Part shown: piece after piece, positions 12,501 to 24,308 of the stretch
How the letters are laid out: the number at the start of each line of letters is the position of its first letter
How positions within the stretch are numbered: position 1 is the first letter of the stretch
Source of the DNA: Euryodendron excelsum
Taxonomy: Eukaryota; Streptophyta; Magnoliopsida; Ericales; Pentaphylacaceae
Length of the DNA stretch: 64,000 nucleotides
Direction of reading: 5' to 3'
Assembly: GCA_033060915.1 (NCBI GenBank)
Contig: CM065384.1
Location: forward strand, 31,797,001 to 31,861,000
Program-made: the position numbers and the translations under genes
The notes under the pieces: generated by a model
Told to the model about the DNA's origin: nothing
Seen by the model: the letters and a program-made list of their open reading frames with translations, nothing else
Database searches by the model: none

Positions 12501-13390
12501 TAAAAGGGACAAGAAAATAAAGTAAAAGAAGGTGAATTCATTTCTTCTATTTGGTTGGATTTAAAAAAAAAAAAGAAACTAAATAGTATTCGTCAAAAAT
12601 ATATTTTCTGTTTGGTTGCTTATAATAAATAAATATTATTTTTTTTATTTTTTCTCTCAATAAATTAAATATCCAAACATACATAGTGTAAGTTAAACTT
12701 GTAAAGGTTGATTAAATTTATTGCAATAAACTCTCTCCAATGCAAAATAAACTGATTTGTTAAATCATAATTATATTTCTCCATATATAAATAAAAAGAT
12801 GTAGACTAGGAAACAAAATAGGTAGACCGCAACATGGGAATAATTTTTTTTTTTTTTTATAACGAGAAAGTACCCCACAACCCCGCTACATTGGACAAAA
12901 TGGGAATAAATTGATTATGAATATTGTTATCTCTATCATTTAGATATTCAACTAAAATCAGCATATGTTTAATGGTAAAAAAAATTATTTCATGTAATCT
13001 TTGTAATTATTGTTATGATTTTCACATTTATTATGAGATTTTCATATGATTCATAAATAATTAAATCACAATAACGTCATAAGCCTCGGCATTTTTACAG
13101 AAATACCCTTCACTGCTGGTTCTTATTTCCTTTTTTGTGAAATTATTCCCTTAATAATTTTTCCTTTCATGTAATTTATTTTATTGAGCGCCGCTTTCTT
13201 CTTGAGCTGGCATGCATTTTGATGAGCTGCGACACCGACACATATGAGAGAGAAACGAGTGAGAGGGAGATTAGAGAGAGAGAGACACACACAGCTTTTT
13301 GTTGAACTTTCTATCTTCTCTCTCGTATCTCTTGGGAGTTGAGCAGGGAGGGCTGTGGAGTGAGGAGTGAAAGAGAGAGAGAACCAAAAA
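9551..13390. other. Intergenic region between divergently oriented genes
   Basis: The coiled-coil gene (minus) and the DUF538 gene (plus) point away from each other, so this stretch holds both promoter sides. It is AT-rich, with a TA run near 10,520-10,545, a hAT-type element (11,746-12,431) and a T run with a short GC-richer patch near 12,845-12,890. Plus-strand text near 9640-9870 (cagcccatgta... and tcaagcccgggctcagc) resembles degenerate plant repeats. No coding exon is recognised. The last 200 bases before 13,391 are GA-rich and look like a plant 5' leader. Confidence 0.6.
11746..12431. mobile_element. Non-autonomous hAT element with perfect 8-bp target duplication
   Basis: The element begins CAAGGATGGATGTAA and ends with the inverted counterpart ...TAAATCCACCTTTG (reverse complement CAAAGGTGGATTTA). 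Both ends are directly abutted by the identical 8-mer GTTTCAAG (11,738-11,745 and 12,432-12,439). An 8-bp target duplication with short imperfect TIRs is the hAT signature. The 686-bp interior is AT-rich with no transposase frame, so it is a deletion derivative or MITE-like copy. The intact duplication suggests a fairly recent insertion. Confidence 0.8.
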
Positions 13391-16300
13391 ATGGAGAAGG
13401 CTCTGACAAAGGTAGGGAGCCTCAAAGCTGGTACATTTTGGGTTTCCAAGAAAGCCAAAGAAGAGATCTCCAGCATTACCCAAGACCTCTCTGTAACTAC
13501 TCTCTCTCTCTCTCTCTCTCTCTCTCCGTTTGCGTGTGTGACTGTGTGTGTGGGTTCTTGATTCATATCTATACATATACTTCTTTGTCTGATGTATAGA
13601 TGTAATTATGTTTGCTTAAACTAACCCATTTGGTGATTGTCATTCAATTGCATATATAGACCAATGCCAGAATAAGATATTGTATAATTGATTTCCCAAA
13701 AAGCAAAATAATTTAGGAAGAAAAACAGAAGGGAATTTTCGACAGAGTTTGATGAAATCAGATGAGATGGAAATGATTAATTAGTTCTCCCTAATTTACT
13801 TATCTTTATCTTCTTGTTTATTTATTTTTTTAGAAAAACAATTTGTTTGGAGGAAAAATTGGCACAACCTGTCAGACAAATGTGTGTTTACCCATTTGGT
13901 TAATTTGAATTTGCTTCTCAATTCTAATCTGTTATGGGTTTCTTGATTCATGTCTATATGCATATACATGTCTACCTGATGTATAGATGTGATGCTGCTT
14001 GCTTGAACTAACCCATTTGGTGATGGTCATTCCCTTGCATATCTTGACAAATGCCAGAATAATATCTGTATGATTGATTACCCAAAAAGCAAAGGAATTT
14101 AGGGAAACAATATAAAAAGGAATTTTGGATAGAGTTTGTTGAAATCAGATGAGATGGAAATTATTAATCAGTTATCGCTAATTTACTTATGTTTATCTTC
14201 TTGTTTTTTGTTTTTTTCTTTAAAAAGAATTGCTTGGAGAAAAACTTGGGTGGCCTGTGAGATAAATGTGTGTTTACCCATTTGATTAATCTGAATTTGG
14301 CTTGCTCAAAGCAATTCTAATCTGTGATTTAATGGGAATTTGATAGAGTTTGCTACATTTTGTTAAATTTTGAACAAAATTTGCATACTTTTGTTAATCC
14401 ATTTGTAACTTAGTTGCAAGATTTCAATTCCAGTATTGATCAGATTATTGAGATTATCAGTTTAGTGTTTTTTCCTTAGTGTGTTGACATATTTTTGTTG
14501 AAAATGAGAAAGTTATTGTGGAGTGATATTGGATACAATGCTGGTTGATTTGGGTTTTAAGCATGCTCTCCTAATAAGTTTCCTACTTTTTTTCTTAGCT
14601 TTTATGATCTTACATTTGGTTTTCTTCTATTTCATTTGTTACGACCTAACTGAGATTTTTATATGTGGTGCCCATTTCAACTTTGGAGTTGTCTGACATG
14701 GATCCTTAAAAAAAATGTTCAACTGGAAGAAGGTGAAATGGGAGAAGTAGTGAACAACGAAGAGGCAAACTTTGCATTGAATAATAATAACAAAATGAAA
14801 CTCTTGTTCACTGGATTCCCTTGCAGATTTAGGCTAACTGCAGATCTTGTTCATTTGATAATTCTGCAGAATGTAATTAAGAACTTAAATCCTTCAATCC
14901 ATACTCTCAATAATGAAAACATTTTCAACAAGTAGAAGAAATATAAAACATTCATATCAGTCATTCAGCCTTATATATATCCTTGTTTAGCCTACATACA
15001 TTGATCTGCAGTGGACCCTGAAATGTGCAAAGCATAATGGCATCTGTCACCTTAAATCGTCTATTAAAGACATTTGAAATACGGGTTTCTTCTAAGATTC
15101 AGAAACCAACTCTGCCCAATGTGTTACCCGCAAAAGTTAATGTTAGATGTGCTTCTTATTTTTAATCTTTAACCTATTGGCGATGGTTTATTTTGATTTA
15201 TTTTCTTGACTTTCCGTCATATCTAATCTAAAAGGAATCTCAACATGGAAACATTTTGTGAAAAAAAGAATGCAGAAAAATGAAAAAGAAACCAAAAGAA
15301 AAGCTTTAGCATCGGTCAATGTTCATATACATCTGAGATTTTATGCTCCATTTGGCTGTCAAGGAAACAGGGGAAAGGATGAGACAAATAATTGTACACC
15401 ACATAGTTGCTTTGGTTTCTTGGGAACCACATAAACAGAAGATGTAAGGTCCAAGGGCTGATTTCAGATTTTAAGTTTCTTTTCCTCTGTTTTCTGGCAT
15501 GTGTATATTTATATAATTCCAGTTGAAATTTGAGGTATGATTTTGCGTTTTGCTTCATGTCATATTGTAATAACTATGATATTAGTAATTGGATTTTCTT
15601 TTTCTGTCAGATAAATTTGTTGGCACTTCATTAGCATTAACTCTTCATCTAAAGATCTTAGTTATATATGTCCTTCAAAATTTTAACTCTAATGCTTTAC
15701 TCTTCTTAACTTCTCTCTCTGGGGTTTTTCCTATTGAGCTTTAAAGATAGCATTACTCGTTAACAGTTTGGATTTCAGTATTATTCATGAGTTTCATGAC
15801 TTCATACAAGAGGTTTAGAATGGCATTTTAGTGTGATGTTTCAATCTTATTTGTCTTTGCTAAATAGTAAAGTTGAATATCAATTTTCTTTTTAGCACCT
15901 GCATTTTTTTTTTTTTTGCATGGATTTGTTGTTTTTTGGGAGGATAATCAGGTACAGTTAAAGGAGCATTTAACAATAGATCATCAGATAACTGCTAAAG
16001 AGTCCCAAAATAGTTTCTTTAAAATCTTACAATTTGCTTTCTATTTCAACTTTCTAATTGATTTTTCATCCATCAAAATGGTACATATTAAAAGCAAAGC
16101 AGATAACTGCTATGTTGGTGATAGAACATTATGTGCCTGGTGTGTTCTTGTAGATGAACTGGTTACTACTATTTTGATTTTTAACTTATGTGTGCTCATT
16201 CCTTTCAGACTTTCTCAAACACTGTGGAAGAGAAAGCAAAATGGGTATTCAACAAGCTGAAAGGTACAAAATTTATTTAAATCAACTCAAGTATTAAGCG

Positions 16301-18680
16301 ACTATATGGTAATTCCTATGCTGGTTTCATTTTCTATGACGTAGAAGTGCTTTAATGTTTACTAATAACTATGTCCTATCCGGTTCTGCACTAAAAATGC
16401 TTCTTATGTGCTTTGCAAGCTTTTGTTTGGTAACAGCCTAAGAGACTTTAATATATGTTGAGAGGGTTGGGGCCGAAAAGGCATTTAAGTAGAAAAACTA
16501 GGAGTGGATTTTGTGGGACTTGCCTTGAATGCTGCTGCTATATGCCATCATTGAATTCTTTTAGCTCATCATGTTAATATTGTCACCATTGGGTGTGCAC
16601 TTCTATGATCCAGCTTTTAGTTTCATTAGAGAAGAATTTAGAAAATTTCTACAACATAGTATTAAGATAATGAACCAGGAGCATAAAGCATATGCTTAGA
16701 TAGAGGGAGAAAGAATTTGCCACCACCTGCTGAAGAATAAGAGATGTCTCTAATTTTAAAAGAGAACTCAGTTTGGCAATCCCTGTGAATGGTACTGAAC
16801 TTGTTCTTAAATAGATATTCTTCCAGGTCTATTAGTGTTGATACTTGACCTTGCACAGATTTGATCCTTGTTACACTTTCTGCTTCTACCTATTTCCTTT
16901 GTGCTCTAGCAGCACTCATCTTTCTTTTGTTTATTTATTTTCCCCCTTGGGGGTGCACTTTTAATTCTTCAACTAAATGTTTTTACATTGCTCTTCAATT
17001 TGAACCCACATTAGCTACTCTTTTCTGTTTTAGGAGATATTAATTGAGATCATTTTATGGGTAAACTTGAAATTCCAATAATAGAAATGTCTGGTTGTGA
17101 AAGACAAGCACAACTGCATACAACTTGAACATTAATAAAGAAGATAACAACCTGAGGCTCTTGATTTTATACTTTTCAGTATAACTTGTGTGCTTTTGGA
17201 TGGTTCATTTTATTTAGGTTGAAAGTGTCAGCAGTTCAATTAAACCAAGACTGTTCTATTATTGGAAATTGTTTGTTTGATTTATACAGCTGCTCTTTTC
17301 CTTTTTGTATCTGCACAATAGCTGTGTTCTCAGTTTTTCCTCATTCGCTATTAGTCGTTCCTATTAAAATATCATGATAAACCTTTACATCCCTCCTCTT
17401 TCTGATATACAAAGTGATGTAGAAGATTCTGTGCATTTGTTTTGCTATGTATCTAGAGTACTAGACGGATTGCTGCAACTTCAATGTACATAACATTCAA
17501 TTCTTCAGTTAGTAATTTGACACACATTAATATGAGTATGACCAAATATTGTGTCTTGGTTGACGCTTCTCAACCATATTTTCCTTTTTGCTGGCCAAAT
17601 TACACTTTAATCGAGTAGCACACACATCGCATGTGCCCCAGCCTCTAGTAATAATTATGACAGTTCTTTTACCTCTCGCGGTCAATATAACTAGTGTTGC
17701 ATCAAAATTTCCCTATGACCCTAGGATCATAGCTCTTTAAGGCTATAAAAACTCCTCTTTTCTCACTTCTTCATTTGGGCAAAATGTGAAGCTTATAGGA
17801 CATTACTTCTGTTACTGTTCCACTCTAATCTGAAGTGATCTTTGCAAGAAATTTTAAAGTTATACTATCTCGAAAGATGGGAATTATTCTTTTGATGGTC
17901 CAAACCTTCATTAACCCGTCAAAAGTTTCACAATTTTTTTTAAATATTTTTTGGTCCAAAATTGTCACATTATGTGGAATCACCTGGTAATTGAAGGATA
18001 TTGACAGTGACTTAATGAGCAACATAGTGCAGTGTGATTGGATGACTATAGATAAGTAAAAATAAAATTACTCCTGCCCCTTCTGTAAGACTTAGAACTG
18101 ACTCTGACGCGTAAATTGCAACTTTTCCTCTTCAATGCAATAGTTGTTTTGCTGTCATTTAGGCAAGAGCATTGTCTGTGATAGTTGCCCCTTTTCATAA
18201 GACAACATATGGATGTTATATTGCAATCTCTCTCTCTCTTGTACTGTATGCTTAAAAATGTATATTAAGCTTATTCATCTTTCTTTCTGTTTTTCTGTAG
18301 GCAAGCCATTGAAAGCCTTGCCCGATCTCCTCCGCGAGTACAACCTTCCTCCTGGCCTTTTTCCCCAGAACATAACATGTTACGAATTTGACGAGGCAAA
18401 GGGCAAGCTCATTGTGTACTTGCCCTCTCCCTGTGAGGTCAGCTTCAAGGACTCGTCCATTGTAAGGTACGCAACTCGTGTCAAAGGGACACTATCAAGG
18501 GGAAAGCTCACCGGAATAGAAGGAATGAAGACGAAGGTCCTCGTATGGGTTAAAGTCACTGGTGTTACTGTTGAGAGCTACAAGTCTGACAAAGTTTGGT
18601 TCACAGCAGGTGTGAAGAAGTCAAGGCCCAAAGACGCTTATGAAATGCCTCGAGATGCTGTCAAAGTAGAAGAGTTCTGA
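13391..18680 (+). CDS. DUF538 family protein, At5g01610-like (3 exons, 178 aa)
   Basis: Exons are 13391-13492, 16209-16263 and 18301-18680. Junctions are GT-AG with phases 0 and 1 and join to 178 codons plus stop. The first residues are MEKALTKVGSLKAGTFWVSK. The short second exon reads TFSNTVEEKAKWVFNKLK. The third opens GKPLKALPDLLREYNLPPGL and contains the DUF538 core (ITCYEFDEAKGKLIVYLPSP, then SGVTVESYKSD-like strands and VWFTAGVKKSRP). The three-exon layout and roughly 170-residue length match the plant At5g01610 type. There is no signal peptide or membrane segment, so a cytosolic protein is expected. DUF538 has a beta-rich, lipocalin/BPI-like fold; its biochemical role is not settled, and stress and chlorophyll-binding roles have been proposed for relatives. 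The start ATG follows a GA-rich leader and lies in an AAAAATGG context. Introns 1 and 2 are 2.7 and 2.0 kb; a (TC)n tract begins seven bases past the first donor. Confidence 0.92.
13493..16208 (+). other. Intron 1 of the DUF538 gene
   Basis: It starts GTAACT, then a (TC)n tract, and ends cctttcag. It contains a tandem duplication (13,551 to about 14,335). Open frames in it, such as those at 14,663-14,935 and 15,916-16,260, show no family resemblance and are not conserved-looking. Nothing else is seen. Confidence 0.85.
13551..14335 (+). repeat. Tandem duplication of about 385 bp in intron 1
   Basis: Unit 1 (13,551-13,934) begins gggttcttgattcatatcta. Unit 2 (13,935 to about 14,335) begins gggtttcttgattcatgtct. 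They stay collinear through taacccatttggtgat, aatgccagaataa, cccaaaaagcaaa, gaaatcagatgagatgga and gtgtttacccatttg. By eye the identity is about 80%, so the duplication is old. It is non-coding. Confidence 0.85.
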
Positions 18681-20393
18681 TTAGAATATTATGTTCATCT
18701 TTTAGTAGTTGTTACTGTCAACTTCTGCTCTAGAATATCATGTTCGTGATCTTATTCATTTAGTAAAGTCTTCATTTTTATATAAAATGTTTAAACATTT
18801 TTTAGCTTTGCATGATGAAGTTCAGGTGATAATGAAAGTGATCCTTCTCTGAGTTGGTTTCTTATCATGATAAATTGTTTTCTGTTGTTTTTATGTTTTC
18901 TGGAGTAACACACGGTGTTGTGTCTTCTAATAGGGGAAATAGTTTGTTGTGTGAATTCAACTTCCTCAGATGCTTGGGCTTTCATCTTTTATTTGTTCAC
19001 TTAAGTTCTCAAAAAAATAAAATGCGAATTTGAAAATTCACAGTTTGTTTACAGGAGTAATACTTAGCCTTGACTAAGACTCTTCTATTAGTGATTATGA
19101 TCATATTTTGATCTGCATTGTTCATTAGTGTGTGCGTGTGCAGAAGAGATTTTAAAGAAGAATAACTTGTGCACCAAGTTCATTCACTTTTCTTCAAATT
19201 TAGTGGGCTTTCTATTTATTTATGCACTTCTTAATTGGTTTTTGGATTCATTGCATTGTCCATTAGATGTTTTCTTTTATGCTATGTTTAGATCTTAGAT
19301 TAGTTTGTTGCAGAAAAAGAAAGAGAAAAGATAATGAAGTAGTATTTGTGAACAAAAAACAATCAATTTTTTTGTTTTGTCAGTCTTACTCATTAAAAAT
19401 TGAATATGTACAATTAATTTCATTTTTCGTTCACAAATTCAAGATCCTTAAAGTTTTAGCTGAATGCTACATTATCCTGATTCCCGGACAAGAAGAGATC
19501 AATGGAGCAAAAGGGTGAGACAAAAAGGGTTTGTAGATGGATAAAGGTCGAAATTCCTTATTGTAGGAGGCTTTTTCTAGATTGTAATCTGTAGGGAGTT
19601 CTTGTTTGGGTAAGTAATTTTTAATGCATCTGTTCCAGGTTTAATTAGAATGGTACGAGATATGCAACAAGAAATAACGGACTACAGACATGCACTCCCA
19701 ATTTCCTTTTACAGCTTTGTTATTTGAAAGCTGTAAAGCTAGCTATTTCAAGGAAATATTTTTTTTGGTGGAACTTGCACATTCCGAGTTCTTTCTTTTT
19801 CTTTTTCTTTTTTTGAGATAAGGCTGTAATATTTGATTTATAATATTTGTTTGGTTGAACGGTCATGATAATCAATTTAGAAAGGGATTTTTATCTTGTA
19901 TGCGAGTAATAAATTTGTCCAGGTATAAGCAATTTGAAAGATTGAGATTGAAAGTCAAATTACAAAATTATTCTCTTGCAACACTTTTTTTCAATATTTT
20001 AAGAAGAACACTTGCAACAGAAAATAAAAAATTCCATGGTAGGTAGAGGTATCACACATTTTGTTAGGATACTACTTTTGTTAGTGACCATGTAACTTGT
20101 GAGTATTACGTTATAATATTTAAATTTTAGTGACAATCATTAGTATTAATTTACTATTAAAAAATTATCCATTACAACATCATTAGAAATAAGTGGCTCA
20201 CACTATTTTTGGGTGCTTTGAAAGGCTAAATACTTGAAAAAAGGAGAGAGAGGGTTAAACTCATGATCACAATTATGAGTGATTATACCATTATCATATT
20301 ATTTTGTATATAAATTTTATATAATTTTTTTAATTTAATAGCATTACCCGACTAATATAGTGGGAGCTTCAAGAGATAATATAAAAAAAAATG

Positions 20394-20575
20394 AAAAAAT
20401 GCTATTCTTTCAAAAAAATTTTACAGAATTTTGTATCAGAATAATGTGACGATGATAGTTTTGTAATTAATAAGCATCTTGATAGGTTCTTTATTCTAAA
20501 ATGATAGGCTCACAGCTTATTCACATCATTCTAGTGATAAATTCTGTATAAATTTTTTAGTTATATAGCATCATC
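20394..20575. mobile_element. MITE, family A copy 2, about 0.5 kb upstream of eIF5A
   Basis: The left end aaatgctattctttcaaaaa continues into ttacagaatttt. The right end reads aaattctgtataaatttttt then agttatatagcatc. The right end reversed and complemented matches the left over about 30 bp. The interior shares gtgacgatgatagttttgta and gttctttattctaaaatgat with the other copies (48.4 and 51.85 kb). Confidence 0.65.
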
Positions 20576-20820
20576 TAAAAAATTAATGTAGTCATGTGTT
20601 TTTACAATTAGGGGTTATCATAATTAGTTTTAATTTTTAAGGCGAAAGACGCTTATTGATTCATATCATTAATAACAAATTGAGAAATCTAACGGTTTAA
20701 GTCAATCGGGTCCCCACGATCAAGATTTTCTATTTGAAACACTTCTAAAAAATAGACAAAAAAGCAATCCAAAAATTTTCAGCCTTTTATAAAGAAAACT
20801 TACAAACACTTACGTACAAG

Positions 20821-20846
20821 CTATATATATATATATGTATATATCT
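20821..20846 (+). promoter_or_regulatory. Candidate TATA region of eIF5A
   Basis: ctatatatatatatatgtat lies about 85-105 bases before the eIF5A ATG, followed by a GC-richer probable leader (cgaacgttctggtccctcga). The spacing would place a start site near 20,855. TA repeats also occur as plain microsatellites in this window, so this is tentative. Confidence 0.35.
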
Positions 20847-20927
20847 CCGAACGTTCTGGTCCCTCGAGGCTCAAACACCGAGTCGTTTTGCAATTGAAAT
20901 AGAATTCACCGAGCGAGTGAGCCGATC

Positions 20928-23900
20928 ATGTCGGACGAAGAGCACCATTTCGAGTCTAAAGCCGATGCCGGAGCCTCCAAGACCTATCCGCAGCAAGCCG
21001 GCACCATTCGCAAGAACGGTTACATCGTCGTCAAAAACCGTCCTTGCAAGGTCACCCTCTCTCTCGGTTCTTGTGGTTTGATGTAATTCCTGGTTTGATT
21101 TTTCAGGCAATTGAGGCTTTTGCTGTTGATTTCACCATCTATTTGATTAGTTTTGATTTTGCAGTTGGTTGATTTTGACTTGTGAGGAATGCCATGTTGA
21201 AATTTTGTGTGTGAAATTGATTTTTCTTGGCTTCGGGTTGATTGCTTTACCTGGGTCATCATACTTTTGGGTACCAGGGTTTCGAATATTTGCTGATCGT
21301 ATCTGATTGAGAGGTTGTGATGTGCAAAGAACTGGTTTGCGTTGCCATGACATGATATCCTCTTGGGGTTTTTTTTTTATGCTTCCTGGTTCCTTAGACT
21401 CTGATTGGGCAAATAAATATCTTTTGTCCTCTGCATTTTCTCTCCTCTTCAAATAGGTTTGAAATTAAAAACTGCTAAAATATGGTGAGGCACCAAGAAC
21501 AAGAGAAAGAGGAATGGCATCTAAAAGTTTGAATTTTTCTAACTCTGTATTAAACAAACAAGGAAAAGTGATTTTCTTGTCAGTGTTCTCTTATTTCCCC
21601 ACCCCTCCCAGTCCATGAACCAGATGAAACCTGTTATTGAAGAAATTCCCATGACTTTTAGGTTTGGGTTCACGTCTAATACAATTTGTCTAGCCATTTA
21701 CCTGTTTTGCTCACCTTCAAATGCATGTGCTTATCAATCTTCAATGTCCAACACTCTAACGAAGTGACATTAAGAGTTTGTTGTAGAATAGGCAATGATT
21801 TGGGATTTATTGCAGCGGGTTTGAGTGAGAGTTGGACCACTATTCTGTTATGTGCACGGTTTGGTTAGCAAGGTCATTAGACAGGAGGAGAGGAATTTTT
21901 GGTATCACTGTCATTCTTTTTTGGTTATCATTTTTCAAGTTTTCTGGAATGAAAACAATGGAGAATGTGAGAACACAATGGGTTTTTTATATCATTTTCA
22001 TGTTTTTATAAATCTAAATTCGTAAATACTCATTTTAAGTTTAAAATAGTTCCTTGAGGCTGTTTTCTGGAATTTTTTTAGAAAAATCTAAAATGCTTCC
22101 TCCAGATGCCTTGTCTATATAATTTCAGAAACGATACCAGTTAGGAGTATGCCATTTTCTACTGTTTAGTTTGCCCCTATGTTACTTGGAACCCAGATCG
22201 TTCTGGTATGTGGGACTGGAACGGGAACGTGGTGTGCGATAGGTTCTAAAATATGGTACGCTAGAAGTAGACTTTTATAAAGTATACTATTAGAATAAGG
22301 TACTTCTAGAAGAATTTTCTTTAATAATCAGACATTTAATAAAGCATAATTCATGCATTTTTCAAATTAATCATCTAAAAATACATTCTAGAAGTATTGT
22401 GGCCCAATTTTTTTTATTTTGCATATTTTTATGCCAAATTTATATTCTTCCTATATTTTTTTTTAATTATAATTTATTTTTTTCCTCCGTTACGTGACTT
22501 TTAAAGATATAAATTAGGAAAAAAGTTTGGAATCGCTTTGACTCGCTAAATTCACCGTTTTGGAATGCTAGAGTACCATGTTTTGGAATGCCGTTCTAAA
22601 AACATAATTCACTATGGTAGTAGAGTATTATGGTAATATAGGTTTGTCCAAATTGAGAGAGAAGAGAGATATAGTGATTAGGATAGGTAACATCTATCTC
22701 CCAGTCTACAAAAACTATCAGATCAAGGTATAGATGATTTGGGTGGGGAACAACTAAGCACAATATACAAGTACCCCTTGAAGGACTTGGCTGACCCCCA
22801 TCCTTTCCCTCCTCATCCTTCTCTCTCATTTCCATATGAAACTATTTGCTCTCTTAATTTCATCCCCATTAACTTAGTAATTCAAAAATCCAGATATGAG
22901 CTTTTGATTGCTCGTTGCACCCACAAATTGTCAAGCATTCCTTTCTTTTGCCTTTGCTCTCTAATTATTCTTTCAATCTACCATAGGTGGATGAACCGGA
23001 CAATGTTATTTTGGTTTTAAGTATGATGCTTAAATAGTTCAAAGCATTTTATTGCTGAAAGCCTATGTTACCCGGACTCTTACAAGGTTTATGAAATACC
23101 TATGTTAGATCCTTAGACACTTGGACTCTTAACACTGGGGTAAGGATATAGATATGAGATTTATATCTGACAAGTATTGTTAGATATCCAATCATAAAAA
23201 TGTTGGTTATTTGGGTTTACTATATAAATGTGTATAAAACTCTCATTTTATGGATAAAATGCTTTATAACACCTTATTAACACTATTTTATCTTATAAAA
23301 TAAAAGAAGTATATTAAGAAATATTTACATTTTACCATGTCCCCGTGTCCTTTGATATGGGAATTATTTGAATCTAACATTTAGACATGTACACACACCT
23401 AACACTCATACTCGAGTCCATGCAACATAACTGAAAACTATTAAGATAATAAGAAAAAAGGGACAACACCGAAAGTTTGGTTACATCAATTTTCTATGAA
23501 TTTCAAACCTTTTAACAATTTGACTCCACACTAAATCAAATTAATTAAACCGTCATTTAGCCTTTTAAATATAAGGGAGCAAAAAGAAAAGAAAAGAACC
23601 AAGAATAGTTGCAAAACTAAATTTTAGGTTATTACTATAGCAGTGTGAATGGTCACTTGCAATTCTAGCATAAATAGTTTTTATCGTGGTACAATACAAG
23701 TAGTCAATACTCTGCGGTAGATTTATATTAAAATGTTATAAATGTTGTACTGTATCGAATACAAATTAGAATGGGGAGAGGCAAGCACTTCCATTGAAAA
23801 CTAAAAGTTTCTAAATGACACAATATTTTGGGCTCCTAACTTTCTTGTGCTTGTCTAATCATTTGATGAGCGAGACGTCAGGTTCCTAACACAGATTAGC

Positions 23901-24262
23901 GTCTTGGCATAGTGGTTTGTTGGGGGTAATTGTGGATTTGAAGCCAAGATTCAAACCCCTTTGCCTATCAAAAGGGGTGAAGGGGGCAGGACTTCTCGAA
24001 CCTACTTTTTTTTAGTCCAATTAAGGCATGACTAAGATGTGATAACCATTGGGCAATGTTGAAATTTATGTTGTGGATGATACCATTTGTACTGTCTTAT
24101 TATAAAACTGAGTCTGATAAGAAGTTGTAATTGTAGAAATTTCGACTCTTGTGACGAGTTTAATACTTGTTTGCTTGTGAGTTTTGTCATTTCCTTCTTG
24201 GTTAGTATTAGTTGAATTGGTTTGGGGGTTTCTTCTTCGGTGTGGGGACGAAGCTAGGGTTT

Positions 24263-24308
<46 letters not shown>

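Larger units (their letters stand above)
18681..20860. other. 3' UTR of the DUF538 gene and upstream DNA of eIF5A
   Basis: AT-rich sequence with no recognised exon. The first 100-150 bases after 18,680 are probably 3' UTR. A family A MITE occupies about 20,394-20,575, and the right half of a second copy may lie at about 20,300-20,350 (ending aatagcattaccc). The remainder shows nothing I can name. Confidence 0.65.

Noticed and set aside
13123..13599. Several overlapping open frames of 64-147 codons on both strands around the first DUF538 exon
   Set aside because: Driven by GA/CT repeats in the leader and first intron. Only the 34-codon frame from 13,391 joins with later exons into a known family.
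23896..24020. tRNA gene suggested by A- and B-box-like motifs
   Set aside because: No acceptor stem or anticodon arm can be formed. At best it is a SINE fragment and is listed as such with low confidence.
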